A DNA stretch of 64,000 nt from Oerskovia enterophila (GTDB lineage Bacteria > Actinomycetota > Actinomycetes > Actinomycetales > Cellulomonadaceae): NCBI RefSeq assembly GCF_001692445.1, contig NZ_MAQA01000010.1, forward strand, positions 1 through 64,000, written 5' to 3'. The position numbers and the translations under genes were made by a program. The notes beneath the pieces were generated by a model, which did not search any database, was not told the DNA's origin, and saw nothing but the letters and a program-made list of their open reading frames with translations. Below, one piece after another: positions 23,802-33,898 of the stretch (positions are counted from its first letter, which is position 1; each line of letters starts with the position of its first letter).

Positions 23802-24899
23802 ATGACAGACGCAGCCGTTCTCCCCGGATTCCGCCCCACCAAGCCCCGCACGGGCGACGGGACCAGCATCACCAGCACCTACACGGACCTGTCCAAGCGC
23901 GTCCGCGAGGCCGGGCTCCTCGAGCGGACGCACGGGTACTACGGCTGGGTCGCGGCGATCCTCACGGTCGCACTGGGCGGGGCCGTGGCCGGCTTCGTCC
24001 TCCTGGGCGACTCGTGGTTCCAGCTCCTGATCGCGGGCGCCCTGGGCCTGATCCTCACGCAGTTCGCGTTCCTCTCGCACGAGGCCGCGCACCGCACGAT
24101 CCTCACCTCGGGACCCGCGAACGACCGTGTGGGGCGGTTCCTGGCCAACGGCGTGGTCGGCATCAGCTACTCGTGGTGGATGAACAAGCACACCCGCCAC
24201 CACGCGAACCCGAACCGCGTGGGCAAGGACCCGGACATCGAGACGGACACCATCTCGTTCCTCGAGGAGAGCGCGGCCGAGCAGAAGGGCTTCCTCGCCC
24301 TCATCACGCGCCACCAGGGCTGGCTGTTCTTCCCGCTGCTCACGCTCGAGGGCATCAACCTGCACATGATCTCGATCCGGTCGCTGCTCTCCTCGGCCAA
24401 GAGCCGCGCACGGACCATGGAGCTCGTGACGATCGCGCTGCGCCTCACGCTCTACGTGGGCGTCGTCTTCTGGTTCCTGCCGCTCGGCATGGCGTTCGCG
24501 TTCCTCGGTGTACAGCTCGCGGTGTTCGGTGTGTACATGGGTGCGTCGTTCGCCCCCAACCACAAGGGCATGGCGATCATCCCCGCGGACAGCAAGCTCG
24601 ACTTCCTGTCCAAGCAGGTCCTGACCTCGCGCAACATCACGGGCGGACGCGTCATGAACGTCCTCATGGGCGGGCTCAACTACCAGATCGAGCACCACCT
24701 GTTCCCGAGCATGCCCCGCCCGCACCTCGCCAAGGCCCGCCTCATGGTCCGCGAGCACTGCGCACGCCTCGGCATGCCGTACACCGAGACCAACCTGCTC
24801 GCGTCCTACGCGATCGTGGTCCGCTACCTCAACCAGGTGGGCCTCGCGGCGCGCGACCCGTTCGACTGCCCCCTGTTCAACCAGCTCCGCAAGGTCTGA
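23802..24899 (+). CDS. Membrane fatty acid desaturase
   Basis: A 365-residue di-iron acyl desaturase. The three histidine boxes are complete: HEAAH starting at H93, HTRHH starting at H130 and QIEHH ending at H298-H299. Several hydrophobic spans (residues about 50-90, 170-185, 220-255) place it in the membrane. The QxxHH third box is the front-end/linoleoyl-CoA desaturase signature, yet bacterial members often make ordinary monounsaturated acids. It probably adjusts membrane fluidity. A GTGAGGGA element precedes the ATG. No dedicated ferredoxin or reductase is adjacent. Confidence 0.92.
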   Translation: MTDAAVLPGFRPTKPRTGDGTSITSTYTDLSKRVREAGLLERTHGYYGWVAAILTVALGGAVAGFVLLGDSWFQLLIAGALGLILTQFAFLSHEAAHRTILTSGPANDRVGRFLANGVVGISYSWWMNKHTRHHANPNRVGKDPDIETDTISFLEESAAEQKGFLALITRHQGWLFFPLLTLEGINLHMISIRSLLSSAKSRARTMELVTIALRLTLYVGVVFWFLPLGMAFAFLGVQLAVFGVYMGASFAPNHKGMAIIPADSKLDFLSKQVLTSRNITGGRVMNVLMGGLNYQIEHHLFPSMPRPHLAKARLMVREHCARLGMPYTETNLLASYAIVVRYLNQVGLAARDPFDCPLFNQLRKV

Positions 24900-24927
24900 G
24901 CGCTCGCGGGGGTCGGCCACGCACCGG

Positions 24928-25542
24928 TCAGAGGGGACGGACGGGCTGACGCAGCACCGTCCGCAGCTTCTCGGGCGCCGTCCGGCGCACGTCGCTGAGA
25001 TAGACCTCGTGGTGCGGCCCGTTGAACGTCAGCCCGTGCTCGGGCAGGTAGTCGTCGTGCAGCCGCGCGAGCGTGGGCGCCTCGTCGTCGTACGACCCCA
25101 CGTGCAGTACCTGCACCGAGTCGCCCTCGTCGTACGCGGCGAACCGCACGCGATCGAGCGCCGGCAACCCCTTCTTGCGACGCGTCGCCTCGGCCACGTC
25201 CGCGACGAACGCGTCGTCGAGCCAGCCGGGCTGCAGGACCATGAGCGTCCAGCTCCACGCGTCCTTGTCGCGGCGCACGAACGCCGCGGGGTCCTCGGCA
25301 GTCCATAGACCTTCGAGCGGCCCGACGACGTAGTCCCTGCCCAGGTCCTTCTTGCTCGCGAACTTCACGGCGTACGCGAGCGAGAACAGCGCCTCGACCG
25401 CCTCGGCGTAGGCCGGGGCCGAGTTGGGGTCGCCCTCGCCGTCGATCTGCAGGTAGTTCAAGGGCGGCACGACGACCCGGACGAGCTTACGGGGCGGCGC
25501 GTAGAGCTCGCGGTACTCCTTGCGCAGGTCGACCTTGTCCAT
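24928..25542 (-). CDS. GyrI-like small-molecule-binding domain protein
   Basis: A 204-residue protein resembling the stand-alone GyrI-like family: it opens MDKVDLRKEYRELYAPPRK and continues VVVPPLNYLQIDGEGDPNSAPAYAEAVEALFSLAYAVKF, ending with a DVRRTAPEKLRTVLRQPVRP tail. These proteins have the SHS2-type ligand domain found in AraC-type regulators but no DNA-binding part, so they may bind or sequester small molecules or toxins. GGAGGA precedes the ATG. It lies downstream of pntAB, separated by 257 bases and hairpins, so it is probably its own unit. Confidence 0.8.
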   Translation of the reverse strand: MDKVDLRKEYRELYAPPRKLVRVVVPPLNYLQIDGEGDPNSAPAYAEAVEALFSLAYAVKFASKKDLGRDYVVGPLEGLWTAEDPAAFVRRDKDAWSWTLMVLQPGWLDDAFVADVAEATRRKKGLPALDRVRFAAYDEGDSVQVLHVGSYDDEAPTLARLHDDYLPEHGLTFNGPHHEVYLSDVRRTAPEKLRTVLRQPVRPL

Positions 25543-25663
25543 GGGGTCCTCCAGCGGACGTCGTGGTGGCTCGTCGGTGGGTGTGTCGGCATCGGGAACC
25601 CGGGCCGACGGTGCGCACGCCCCGGGTCGGCACCATGCTCCACCCGGCCCTCGCTCCGGGCCA

Positions 25664-25695
25664 CCCGACGGCGAGAGCCTCTCTCCGCCGTCGGG
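25664..25695 (-). terminator. Hairpin between pntB and the GyrI-like gene
   Basis: A 10-bp stem (25664-25673 with 25686-25695) and a 12-base loop lie about 105 bases after the pntB stop. A second 8-bp hairpin (25772-25793) lies right after the pntB stop. Together they probably end the pntAB transcript. The rest of 25543-25799 shows no gene. Confidence 0.5.
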
Positions 25696-25799
25696 CGGGC
25701 GGGCGGACGACGAGGAGGCGGGCCCGTCGCCCTGCCTGACGACCGACCCACCTCCTCGCTTCCCTCGCCTCGCGCGGGTCGCTCCACCCGCGCCGGGCC

Positions 25800-27182
25800 T
25801 CAGAGCGCCTGGATGATGTTCTCCACCTGGTCCTTGGCGTCTCCGAAGAGCATCGCGGTGTTGTCCTTGAAGAACAGCGGGTTCTGGACCCCCGCGTACC
25901 CCGTGGCCATCGACCGCTTGAACACGATCACCTGCTTCGCGTTCCAGACCTCGAGCACGGGCATGCCCGCGATGGGCGAGCCCGGGTCGTCGAGCGCCGC
26001 CGGGTTGACCGTGTCGTTGGCGCCGATGACCAGCACCACGTCGGTGTCCGGCAGGTCGTCGTTGATCTCGTCCATCTCGAGGACGATGTCGTAGGGCACC
26101 TTGGCCTCGGCGAGCAGCACGTTCATGTGCCCCGGCAGACGCCCCGCGACGGGGTGCACGCCGAACCGGACGTCGACCCCTCGCTCGCGCAGCCGCCGCA
26201 CCAGGTCGGCGACCGGGTACTGCGCCTTGGCGACGGCCATGCCGTAGCCGGGCGTGACCACGACCGAGCGGGCGTGCTTGAGCATGTCCGCGACCTCGGC
26301 CGCCTGGATCTCGTGGTGCTCGCCGTAGTCCTGGTCGGACGCCACGACCGTGCCGCCCTCGGCCCCGAACCCGCCCAGGATCACGCTGATGAACGACCGG
26401 TTCATGGCCTTGCACATGATGTAGCTGAGGATCGCACCCGAGGAGCCCACCAGGGCTCCCGTGATGATGAGCAGGTCGTTGCTGAGCATGAAGCCCGCCG
26501 CGGCCGCGGCCCACCCGGAGTACGAGTTGAGCATCGACACGACGACCGGCATGTCGCCGCCGCCGATCGAGGCCACCAGGTGCCAGCCGAGCGCGAGCGC
26601 GACCACGGTCATGAGGATCAACGGCAGCAGACCGTGGCCCGCGATGAACCAGGCCATGAGGCCGCCCGAGGCGACGAGCGCCCCGAGGTTCCACCAGTTG
26701 CGCCCCGGCAGCATGAGCGGGTTCGACCGGATGCGCGCCGACAGCTTGAGGTAGGCCACGATCGAGCCCGTGAACGTCACGGCGCCGATGAGCACCCCGA
26801 GGAAGACCTCGACCAGGTGCACCACGTCGCCCTGCTCGGTCAGGTACGAGTTGAAGCCGACGAGGACCGCGGAGAGGCCTACGAAGCTGTGCAGGAGCGC
26901 GATCATCTCCGGCATCTGCGTCATCTCGACGCTGCGCGCACGCCACGTCCCGACGACCGCGCCGATCACGAACACCATGCAGATGAGCAGCAGCGTCACC
27001 ATCACGGGACGCTCGCTGTCCTGCAGCGCGAGCGCGACCGTGGCCACGAGGGCGAGCCCCATGCCCGTCATGCCGAGCAGGCTGCCGCGACGAGCCGTCT
27101 CCTGCTTGGACAGGCCCGCGAGGCTGAGGATGAACAGGACGGCTGCGATGACGTAAGCAGCCTGGACCAGGGAGGTCAGCAC
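25800..27182 (-). CDS. pntB: NAD(P) transhydrogenase subunit beta
   Basis: A 460-residue membrane subunit of the proton-translocating transhydrogenase. About nine hydrophobic spans (residues 1-270) precede the NADP(H)-binding dIII domain, with [63 protein letters not shown] and [18 protein letters not shown], all family signatures. It uses the proton gradient to make NADPH from NADH. The start is GTG 27182, three bases after the pntA stop, with GGAGG nine bases upstream inside the pntA end. Confidence 0.96.
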   Translation of the reverse strand: MLTSLVQAAYVIAAVLFILSLAGLSKQETARRGSLLGMTGMGLALVATVALALQDSERPVMVTLLLICMVFVIGAVVGTWRARSVEMTQMPEMIALLHSFVGLSAVLVGFNSYLTEQGDVVHLVEVFLGVLIGAVTFTGSIVAYLKLSARIRSNPLMLPGRNWWNLGALVASGGLMAWFIAGHGLLPLILMTVVALALGWHLVASIGGGDMPVVVSMLNSYSGWAAAAAGFMLSNDLLIITGALVGSSGAILSYIMCKAMNRSFISVILGGFGAEGGTVVASDQDYGEHHEIQAAEVADMLKHARSVVVTPGYGMAVAKAQYPVADLVRRLRERGVDVRFGVHPVAGRLPGHMNVLLAEAKVPYDIVLEMDEINDDLPDTDVVLVIGANDTVNPAALDDPGSPIAGMPVLEVWNAKQVIVFKRSMATGYAGVQNPLFFKDNTAMLFGDAKDQVENIIQAL

Positions 27183-27185
27183 GGG

Positions 27186-28748
27186 TCAGGCCTCCTTCCG
27201 GAACATGCCGATCATGCGGTAGGCCACGAGGAACCCACCGAAGATGTTGACGGAGGCCAGGGCGGCCGCGACGAAGGCGATCGTGGTGACCACCCAGCTC
27301 GAGTCGCCGATCTGCAGGAGCGCGCCGACCAGGATGATCCCGGAGATCGCGTTCGTCTGGGCCATGAGAGGGGTGTGCAGCGAGTGGCTCACGTTGGAGA
27401 TCACGTAGTAGCCCACGACCACCGCGAGGGCGAACACCGTGAAGTGCCCCACGAACGCCGGGGGCGAGAACGTGATGGCCAGCGCGGCCAGGACAGCGGC
27501 CAGGGCGTACCCGACCGCCCGGCGGGTGCCGCGCCGTCGGGCGTCGTCCAACGCGGTCGCCGCGTCGAGCGCGGCCTGGGCCTCGTCGACCACGGGCGCT
27601 GGCGGGGCCGCGGGGGCCGCGGCCGAGACGGCGACCGAGGGCGGCGGCCACAGGACCTCGCCCGCGCGCGCGACCGTCATGCCGCGCAGCACCTCGTCGT
27701 CCAGGTCGAGCACGACCTGTCCGTCGCTGCCTGGGGTCAGGAGCTTGAGCAGGTTGACGATGTTCGTGCCCACGAGCTGCGACGTGTGCTTGGGCATGCG
27801 GCTCGTGAGGTCCGTGTAGCCCAGGATCACGACGCCGTTGTCCGTGACGACGCGCTCCCCCGGCACCGTGAGCTCGCAGTTCCCGCCGCCCGAGGCTGCG
27901 AGGTCCACGATCACGCTGCCGGGCCGCATCGCGGCGACCATCTCGGCGCTGAGGGTGCGCGGCGCGCGGCCCCGCACGAGCGCCGTGGTGATGACGATGT
28001 CGGCGCGCGCGCTCTCCGCCGCGTACATCTGGGCCGTGAGGCGCTCCTGCTCGGCGGTCAGCGCGCTCGCGTAGCCGTCGGTGCTGACCTCCTGGCGCGC
28101 GCCCTCGGCCTGGACGAACTCCGCGCCCATCGACTCGATCTGCTCGCCGACCTCGGGACGCACGTCGAACGCCCGCACCTGCGCGCCGAGGCTAGCGGCC
28201 GTGCCGATCGCGGCGAGACCCGCGACGCCCGCACCGATCACGAACACGGACGCCGGGGCCGTCTTGCCGGCGGCCGTCACCTGGCCGGCGAACATGCCGC
28301 CGTACTCCTCGGCCGACTCGACCACGGCGCGGTAGCCCGCGACGTTCGACATCGCGCTGAGCACGTCGAGCGACTGGGCGCGCGAGATGCGCGGCACGGC
28401 GTCGAGGGCCAGCGCCGTGACACCGTGGTCCGCGAGCTGCTGGACGAGCGCCTCGTTCGAGCCCGGGGCCAGCATCGCGATGAGCGTCTGGCCTGCCGTC
28501 AGCGACGCTACCTGCTCGGCCGACGGGCTGTTGACGGCCGTGACGACGTCGGCTCCCCACACCTGCGCCGCGTCGCCCAGGCTCGCGCCCGCCTCCACGT
28601 ACGCCTCGTCGGGATAGCTGGCGCGCTTACCGGCGCCGCGCTCGACCACGACGTCGTACCCCAGGCCCACGAGCTGGGCCACGGTCCGGGGCGTCGCGGC
28701 GACGAGCCGCTCGCCGGGACGGGTCTCTCTGGGCACGCCGATGCGCAT
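27186..28748 (-). CDS. pntA: NAD(P) transhydrogenase subunit alpha
   Basis: A 520-residue subunit of the E. coli type: the NAD(H)-binding dI domain ([20 protein letters not shown], and the Rossmann segment [21 protein letters not shown]) is fused in one chain to four C-terminal membrane helices (residues about 405-515). Many actinobacteria split this subunit into two genes, so the fused form is worth noting. An AAGGAGG lies six bases before the ATG. It forms an operon with pntB. Confidence 0.96.
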   Translation of the reverse strand: MRIGVPRETRPGERLVAATPRTVAQLVGLGYDVVVERGAGKRASYPDEAYVEAGASLGDAAQVWGADVVTAVNSPSAEQVASLTAGQTLIAMLAPGSNEALVQQLADHGVTALALDAVPRISRAQSLDVLSAMSNVAGYRAVVESAEEYGGMFAGQVTAAGKTAPASVFVIGAGVAGLAAIGTAASLGAQVRAFDVRPEVGEQIESMGAEFVQAEGARQEVSTDGYASALTAEQERLTAQMYAAESARADIVITTALVRGRAPRTLSAEMVAAMRPGSVIVDLAASGGGNCELTVPGERVVTDNGVVILGYTDLTSRMPKHTSQLVGTNIVNLLKLLTPGSDGQVVLDLDDEVLRGMTVARAGEVLWPPPSVAVSAAAPAAPPAPVVDEAQAALDAATALDDARRRGTRRAVGYALAAVLAALAITFSPPAFVGHFTVFALAVVVGYYVISNVSHSLHTPLMAQTNAISGIILVGALLQIGDSSWVVTTIAFVAAALASVNIFGGFLVAYRMIGMFRKEA

Positions 28749-28942
28749 GCTGACCTCCTTGCTCGGATGGCTGCACGGTATCGGTACGGCAAAGGATCCG
28801 CCGCAAAGCACGCATCGTGGACGGATGTCGTCCATGCGGATCACGGTCCTGGAGGCGAGACGGGTGGCCCCGCGCCCCCTGCCCCTGCCCGACGGCGTCA
28901 ATCACCTGGCGTGGTCTGTGCGCCCTTGGCTACGGTCGCCGC

Positions 28943-29179
28943 ATGAGCAGATCCGGCCCGCCCGACGCACGCGGGCGACTCGTCGACGACCCGTTCGACC
29001 ACCGTGTCACGGCGTCTGGCTCCGTCCACGCCTACCGCGGGGGCCGGCTGGTCGCGACGATCTCCGGTGCCCGGGCCGAGCGGCTGATCGCGGCTCTCGA
29101 GACCGCCGACGAGGACCGGACGCAGCACCTCCTGGCGCGGGCGACCGGGAACTACCGTCGAGGCAACGAGCGGCGGTGA
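28943..29179 (+). CDS. Small conserved hypothetical protein
   Basis: A 78-residue soluble protein. The central part (DPFDHRVTASGSVHAYRGGR, LVATISGARAERLIAALE) and the end (QHLLARATGNYRRGNERR) recall a short protein I have seen widely in actinobacteria without a known function. Start ATG 28943 is six bases after TACGGT (28931-28936), the leaderless pattern. The frame is open further upstream but without support. It converges with the flavoprotein gene. Confidence 0.65.
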   Translation: MSRSGPPDARGRLVDDPFDHRVTASGSVHAYRGGRLVATISGARAERLIAALETADEDRTQHLLARATGNYRRGNERR

Positions 29180-29243
29180 GCCCTTGAGGCGGCGATGGCC
29201 CGACCGCCCCGGCACCACACGGTAGGCGTCCGGTCGATGAGGG

Positions 29244-30629
29244 TCAGGCCAACGCCGCGAGCACCTCGTTGAACCCCTCGGTCGAGGACGGGTGGGTGTA
29301 GATCGCGTCGCGCAGCTCGGCAGCGCTGACGCCGTGCCGCATCGCGAGCGCGACCGTGTTGATCAGCTCCTGGGAGTCCACGCACAGGAGCGCGGCGCCC
29401 AGCACGAGGCCGCTCGTCGCGTCCACGACGAACTTCATGAGGCCGTCGGTCTGCTCGACGATCCGCGCCCTCGGCATCGCGGCGAGGGAGGCGACCGCCT
29501 TGCTCGCCACGAGCACGTCGTGCCCTGCCTTCCGCGCCTCCCGCTCGGTGAGCCCCACGCGTGCGAGCGGGGGTGAGAGGAACACCGTGTACGGCACCGC
29601 GCCCCGGTCCGCGGTGGACCGCTCCCCCGACCCCACGAGCTGGTCGAGCACGATCCGCGAGTCGTCGAGCGAGATGTACGTGAACTGCGGGCCGCCGTTG
29701 ACGTCCCCGACGGCGTACACCCCGGGGACGCTCGTCCGCAGGTGCTCGTCGACCTCGACCGCGCCCCGATCCGTAGTGCGGATCCCCGCTACCTCGAGCC
29801 CCAGCCCGGCCGTGACGGGCCGCCGCCCCACGGCCAGCAAGATCAGGTCACCGGTCACCGCGCCCTCGCCGGCCTCCCCCGGCCCCCCGCCCTCGTACGA
29901 CACGGTCGCGCCGTCGTCGGTGTCCCGGATCGAGGTCGCGCGCACCCCGGTCAGGAACGTGACCCCCTGCCGCTCGAGGATCTCGCGCGCGGCGTCCGCG
30001 ACGTCCTCGTCCTCCCGGACGAAGACCCGCTCCGCCGACTCGAGGACCGTGACCTGCGACCCGAACTGCGCATACATGCCCGCCAGCTCGATCCCCACGT
30101 AGCCTCCGCCGATGACGACGAGCCGCGCCGGGAGGTCCTCGGTCGCGATGAGCGTCGTGCTCGTTGTCACGCGTGGGTTGTCGAGCACCCCCGGGATCTT
30201 GGGGATCACGGGCTCCGAGCCCGTGTCGATCACCACGGTCTCCGCGCGGATCCGCAGGAGGTCGGTTCCCGCCCGGACCTCGACCTCGCGCGGCCCCGCG
30301 AACGTCGCCCGCCCCGTCACGACGGTCACGGAGTCGATCACGTCGAGCATGTCGAAGTTCTTGCCCCGCAGCAGCGCCGTGAGGTCGGCCCTGCGGGTGA
30401 CCGCTCGCGCGTACCAGTGCTTCGGAGCGTCCCCCGGCCGACGCGACTCGGCGTCGTGGACGAGCGCCTTGGTCGGCACGCACCCGATGTTGATGCACGT
30501 CCCGCCGTACATCTGGTCGGACTGCTCGACCATCACGACCCGCTGGCCACGGCGCCCCATCGCCGCCGCGATGGTCTTGCCACCCTTCCCGAACCCGATG
30601 ACCAGAAGGTCGACGTGCAAGGCGTCCAT
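29244..30629 (-). CDS. Pyridine nucleotide-disulfide oxidoreductase, RclA/mercuric-reductase type
   Basis: A 461-residue flavoprotein disulfide reductase. The N-terminal FAD fold is followed by the redox-active C45-x4-C50 pair (YGGTCINIGCVPTKALVHDAE), whose wording matches RclA, the hypochlorite-stress reductase, more closely than lipoamide dehydrogenase. The NAD fold (RLVVIGGGYVGIELAGMYA) and a C-terminal YTHPSSTEGFNEVL interface with His and Glu complete it. No mer genes and no N-terminal HMA domain are present, so mercury reduction is unlikely. GAAGGAG precedes the ATG. Confidence 0.85.
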   Translation of the reverse strand: MDALHVDLLVIGFGKGGKTIAAAMGRRGQRVVMVEQSDQMYGGTCINIGCVPTKALVHDAESRRPGDAPKHWYARAVTRRADLTALLRGKNFDMLDVIDSVTVVTGRATFAGPREVEVRAGTDLLRIRAETVVIDTGSEPVIPKIPGVLDNPRVTTSTTLIATEDLPARLVVIGGGYVGIELAGMYAQFGSQVTVLESAERVFVREDEDVADAAREILERQGVTFLTGVRATSIRDTDDGATVSYEGGGPGEAGEGAVTGDLILLAVGRRPVTAGLGLEVAGIRTTDRGAVEVDEHLRTSVPGVYAVGDVNGGPQFTYISLDDSRIVLDQLVGSGERSTADRGAVPYTVFLSPPLARVGLTEREARKAGHDVLVASKAVASLAAMPRARIVEQTDGLMKFVVDATSGLVLGAALLCVDSQELINTVALAMRHGVSAAELRDAIYTHPSSTEGFNEVLAALA

Positions 30630-30895
30630 GGTCTGTCTCCTTCGACGGTGCAGGCACGGGACGAGGCTGCGACGCGCCGCGTCGTGGACCCCGTCGCGAC
30701 CAGTCAACCAGGGACGACCCCGCGGCACAGCCGCAGACAGTGATCGGGGTCACCCCGCGACCTCGGTGCGACCCGCCGGCGTCAGCGCCCGGACAGAGGA
30801 TCGACCCCTACGACCTCCCCGAAAGACGGCCGACCAAACCCCTGTGATGCGCGACACAATGGACGGTCCGCCCTGCAGAAGAGGCCCAGGAAACG
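30630..30895. other. Intergenic region with no gene seen
   Basis: These 266 bases between the flavoprotein start and the tRNA terminator hold no credible open frame or RNA gene. They must contain the flavoprotein's promoter, which I could not place with confidence. Confidence 0.4.
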
Positions 30896-30931
30896 ACGAA
30901 GGCCGCCTCCCGTGAGGGAGACGGCCTTCGT
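30896..30931 (-). terminator. Terminator of tRNA-Ala
   Basis: A long stem (ACGAAGGCCG pairing with CGGCCTTCGT, extended by CTCCC/GGGAG with one bulged base and a GTGA loop) lies seven bases after the tRNA 3' end. Confidence 0.8.
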
Positions 30932-30937
30932 GTCGGG

Positions 30938-31010
30938 TGGAGCTGAGGGGACTCGAACCCCTGACCCCCTGCATGCCATGCAGGTGCGCTACCAGCTGCG
31001 CCACAGCCCC
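30938..31010 (-). tRNA. tRNA-Ala (anticodon GGC)
   Basis: Read on the minus strand, a complete 73-base cloverleaf is visible. The acceptor arm is GGGGCTG/CAGCTCC with A discriminator, followed by a D-arm and an anticodon stem CCTGC/GCAGG around loop ATGGCAT (anticodon GGC). The T-arm has GGTTCGAGTCC. The 3' CCA is not encoded. The flanking sequence upstream (31011-31075) is noticeably AT-richer and holds a TAAACT that could be its -10. Confidence 0.97.
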
Positions 31011-31069
31011 GAGAACCATTGCTGGTCCCGCACTTCCTTGAGGTTTTCCCCCTCGGAAGCATCGCTAGT

Positions 31070-31750
31070 TTATGCCGAAGTCGGCTGGAAAATCCAATCG
31101 GGTCCAGAGCTCCACTCGTCGAGCGAGAAGTCGGCTCCGACGTTGTGCGCGACGAGCCTCCACGAGGGGTACGCGTTCGCTCCCGAGCGCTGCAGCTGGG
31201 ACCAGTGGACGTTGTTCAGTCCCGAGATCCCCCGCCAGCCCGTCGGGTCCAGACCGAGCATGGCCGTGATCGCCAACGTGATGGCCGCACCGTGCGAGAC
31301 GACGACGAGCGTGTCCTTCTCGCCCAGCGCGTCGGCGTGCTCGGTGACGGCCGCGACCATGCGCGCCGCGACGTCGGCCCGCGACTCGGCGCCCGCACGA
31401 GCGGGCTCCTCGCCACGGCGCCACGCCGCGTACTCGTCGGGCCAGCGCTCGGAGAGCTCCTCGCCCGTCATGCCCTCCCACTCGCCGAACCCGCGCTCGC
31501 GCAGACGCTCGTCGAGGGAGACGGGCATGCCCGTCGCCTTCCCGAAGTACCCAGCCGTCTCGGCCGCACGCGTCAGGTCCGACGCGACGACGAGCGTCGG
31601 GGAGTGCGCGGCCGCGAGCGATCGCGCCCCCTGCTCGGCCTGCCAGTGCCCGACGGCGTCCAGCGGGATGTCGACCTGCCCCTGGAGGCGCATGGCCGCG
31701 TTGTACTCGGTGCGCCCGTGGCGCAGGAAGACGACGGTGCGCGCGCTCAC
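31070..31750 (-). CDS. Histidine phosphatase family protein
   Basis: A 226-residue phosphoglycerate-mutase-like phosphatase. The catalytic RHG motif is near the N-terminus (VVFLRHGRTEYNAAMRLQGQ), the conserved Glu region is LRERGFGEWEGMT, and the second histidine is in VVVSHGAAIT. It dephosphorylates a small molecule, possibly a phosphoglycerate or nucleotide-sugar-type substrate. Start GTG 31750 overlaps the rsfS stop (GTGA), and it is the last gene of the nadD-rsfS operon, the usual actinobacterial arrangement. Confidence 0.9.
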   Translation of the reverse strand: MSARTVVFLRHGRTEYNAAMRLQGQVDIPLDAVGHWQAEQGARSLAAAHSPTLVVASDLTRAAETAGYFGKATGMPVSLDERLRERGFGEWEGMTGEELSERWPDEYAAWRRGEEPARAGAESRADVAARMVAAVTEHADALGEKDTLVVVSHGAAITLAITAMLGLDPTGWRGISGLNNVHWSQLQRSGANAYPSWRLVAHNVGADFSLDEWSSGPDWIFQPTSA

Positions 31751-32193
31751 GCCTGCGTGTCCTCCGCGAGGTAGATGGCGCCGTCGTCCGAGGCGTCGGC
31801 ACCCTCGGCGCTCGACGACCCGTCTCCGCCACGCGCGTCCTCGGGCAGCTCGATGACCGGGCAGTCCTTCCACAGGCGCTCGAGCGCGTAGTAGACCCGG
31901 TCCTCGGCGTGCTGGACGTGCACGACGATGTCGCCGAAGTCCAGCAGGACCCAGCGGGCCTCCGCCTTGCCCTCGCGACGGATCGGCTTGACGCCGACCT
32001 TGTGCAGCTCTTCCTCGACCGCGTCCACGATCGCGGACACCTGCCGCTCGCTCGTCCCCGAGGCGATGAGGAAGACGTCCGTGAGCACGAGCTGCTCACT
32101 GACGTCCAGGGCGATGATCTCTTCGGCCTTGCGGTCCGATGCGGCGCGAGCCGCAATCACCGCAAGCTCGACAGCGCGTTCCGTTGCAGTCAC
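31747..32193 (-). CDS. rsfS: Ribosomal silencing factor RsfS
   Basis: A 148-residue protein of the Iojap/DUF143 family: ALDVSEQLVLTDVFLIASGTSERQVSAIVDAVEE and ARWVLLDFGDIVVHVQHAEDRVYYALERLWKD. RsfS binds ribosomal protein L14 and blocks subunit joining in starvation. The C-terminus carries an acidic tail of about 35 residues. The start GTG 32193 has GGAG four bases upstream; the frame extends to 32256 without support. It lies downstream of nadD and the tail-anchored protein, the conserved order. Confidence 0.94.
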   Translation of the reverse strand: MTATERAVELAVIAARAASDRKAEEIIALDVSEQLVLTDVFLIASGTSERQVSAIVDAVEEELHKVGVKPIRREGKAEARWVLLDFGDIVVHVQHAEDRVYYALERLWKDCPVIELPEDARGGDGSSSAEGADASDDGAIYLAEDTQA

Positions 32194-32221
32194 GACTCTC
32201 CGTTGTGTGTTCCGAGGCCTG

Positions 32222-33274
32222 TCAGGAGGACAGGCCGACGTGTGGGTGGGTGGCACTGGCCACGATCTCGCCGGGGGTGGCGGCTGCGGCCTCTGCAGAG
32301 CTGCCCTTGAGGAGCATCTGCCAGATCAGCAGGCCGAGCACGAACGCGACGGCGATCAGGATCAGGTAGTGGAGCCAGGTGTAGGCGTGGCCCGGGGGAC
32401 GTTCGTCCTCGTCGAGCTCGTCGTCCGTGGCACGACGGCCTGCAGCGACCGGGCGCGCACCGCCGGCCGGAGGGAAGGGCGAGTCGTCCTGCTCCTCGCG
32501 CGCGGCCGCCGGCGCACCGAACGGAGGGGGAGGCGCTGCAGCCGACCCCGCCGCGGCCCCCGTGGTCACGGTCTCCCAGGGAAGTGCCGGAGGCGCCTCG
32601 CCCCCCGGAGGCTGGGTCGGCGCAGGGGCGGGCGCGGCAGGTGCGGTCGCCTGCTGCCAGGGCAGCGTGGGCTGCGCGGGCGCCGGCGTCGCCGCAGCCC
32701 GCGGCGTCTCGGAGGGCTGGATGCGCGAGGACACGGACTCGCGGGCCGGGGCCGCGGCCTGAGACGACGGGAACGGCGAGGGAGCAGGCGCTGCGGGCGG
32801 TGCGGCCTGGGGAGCCGGCGTGGGCCGCGAGGCCGGGGCCTCGAACGGAGACGGCGCCGTCGACGGCGCCCGCATGCTCTGACGGACCGGGGGTGTCATC
32901 CCTGCCGGCGGTGCCTGGTTCGGTCGGATCGCGACGTGCTCGACGGTCTCCTGGATCGGCGTGAGCCGGCCCGTCTGGTCGACTCCTCGCATGCCGCCCG
33001 TCATGGAGGGCGGACGCACGACCGGCGCCTGACTCGGGAAGCCGTCGCCCGCCGTCGGGCCGACCGGCTCACGCATCGAGCGGCGCGAGGGTGGCGGTCC
33101 TGCCGGCGCAACCGGGGCCTCCGGCGCGGGAGCGGGTGCCGGCGGCGGGAACCCGCCCGAGGCGGGCGGGGCGGAGGCGGCGGCCTGCTCGGCTGCGGCG
33201 GCCTCGCGCTCGCGGATCTCTCGGCGCGTCAAGGGACGGACGGGCTGCATGCTGCCCCCGTGCTGATCACTCAT
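32222..33274 (-). CDS. Pro/Ala-rich protein with C-terminal membrane anchor
   Basis: A 350-residue protein that is mostly disordered Pro/Ala-rich sequence (residues about 25-290, with repeated SMREP, SMRAP and LPWQ/LPWE motifs). It ends with one hydrophobic helix ([23 protein letters not shown]) and a short tail. The start MSDQHGG overlaps the nadD stop by eight bases, and its position between nadD and rsfS is shared, as I recall, by other Micrococcales. The tail-anchored layout suggests a cytoplasmic scaffold on the membrane. No enzymatic domain is visible and its function is unknown. Confidence 0.8.
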   Translation of the reverse strand: MSDQHGGSMQPVRPLTRREIREREAAAAEQAAASAPPASGGFPPPAPAPAPEAPVAPAGPPPSRRSMREPVGPTAGDGFPSQAPVVRPPSMTGGMRGVDQTGRLTPIQETVEHVAIRPNQAPPAGMTPPVRQSMRAPSTAPSPFEAPASRPTPAPQAAPPAAPAPSPFPSSQAAAPARESVSSRIQPSETPRAAATPAPAQPTLPWQQATAPAAPAPAPTQPPGGEAPPALPWETVTTGAAAGSAAAPPPPFGAPAAAREEQDDSPFPPAGGARPVAAGRRATDDELDEDERPPGHAYTWLHYLILIAVAFVLGLLIWQMLLKGSSAEAAAATPGEIVASATHPHVGLSS

Positions 33275-33872
33275 GGTGCTGACCTCTATACAGACCGTGC
33301 TTCGCGATGTACTGGACGACACCGTCCGGTACCAGATACCAGACCGGCTGGCCGGCCTCCGCCCGCTGCCGACAGTCCGTCGACGAGATGGCGAGCGCGG
33401 GGATCTCCAGCGTGGAGACGACCCCCGGCGGCAGTCCCTCGACGCTGAGCTGATGACCCGGACGGGAGACCGCCACGAAGTGTGCCATCTTCCACAGGTC
33501 GTCGGCATCCTTCCAGGTCAGCATCTGCTCGATCGCGTCCGCTCCCGAGATGAAGAAGAGGTCCGCGTCCGGGCGCTGCGCGCGCAGGTCGCGCAGCGTG
33601 TCGACCGTGTAGGTGAGCCCCGGTCGGTCGACGTCCACCCGGCTGACCGTGAACCGTGGGTTCGAGGCCGTCGCGATGACCGTCATCAGGTAGCGGTGCT
33701 CGGGAGCCGTGACCTTCTGGTGCTGCTTGAAGCTGGGCTTGCCCGTGGGGACGAAGACGACCTCGTCGAGACCGAAACGGGCTGCTGCCTCGCTCGCCGC
33801 GACGAGGTGGCCGTGGTGGATGGGGTCGAACGTGCCGCCCATCACCCCGAGCCGGGGCCTGCTCGAGGTCAT
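33267..33872 (-). CDS. nadD: Nicotinate-nucleotide adenylyltransferase
   Basis: A 201-residue enzyme of NAD biosynthesis joining nicotinate mononucleotide and ATP. The nucleotidyltransferase motif [15 protein letters not shown] and the C-terminal [13 protein letters not shown] (ISSTxxR) are both intact, as is the [16 protein letters not shown] block. ATG 33872 is preferred with GGTGG about 12 bases upstream; GTG 33887, five codons earlier, is an alternative. It overlaps the downstream tail-anchored gene. Confidence 0.94.
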   Translation of the reverse strand: MTSSRPRLGVMGGTFDPIHHGHLVAASEAAARFGLDEVVFVPTGKPSFKQHQKVTAPEHRYLMTVIATASNPRFTVSRVDVDRPGLTYTVDTLRDLRAQRPDADLFFISGADAIEQMLTWKDADDLWKMAHFVAVSRPGHQLSVEGLPPGVVSTLEIPALAISSTDCRQRAEAGQPVWYLVPDGVVQYIAKHGLYRGQHHE

Positions 33873-33898
33873 GTCCGACGAGTCCACCAGCGACCGGG

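Noticed and set aside
29244-30629. Mercuric reductase or lipoamide dehydrogenase
   Set aside because: There is no HMA domain, no C-terminal mercury-binding cysteine pair and no mer operon or 2-oxoacid dehydrogenase genes; the active-site wording is closer to RclA.
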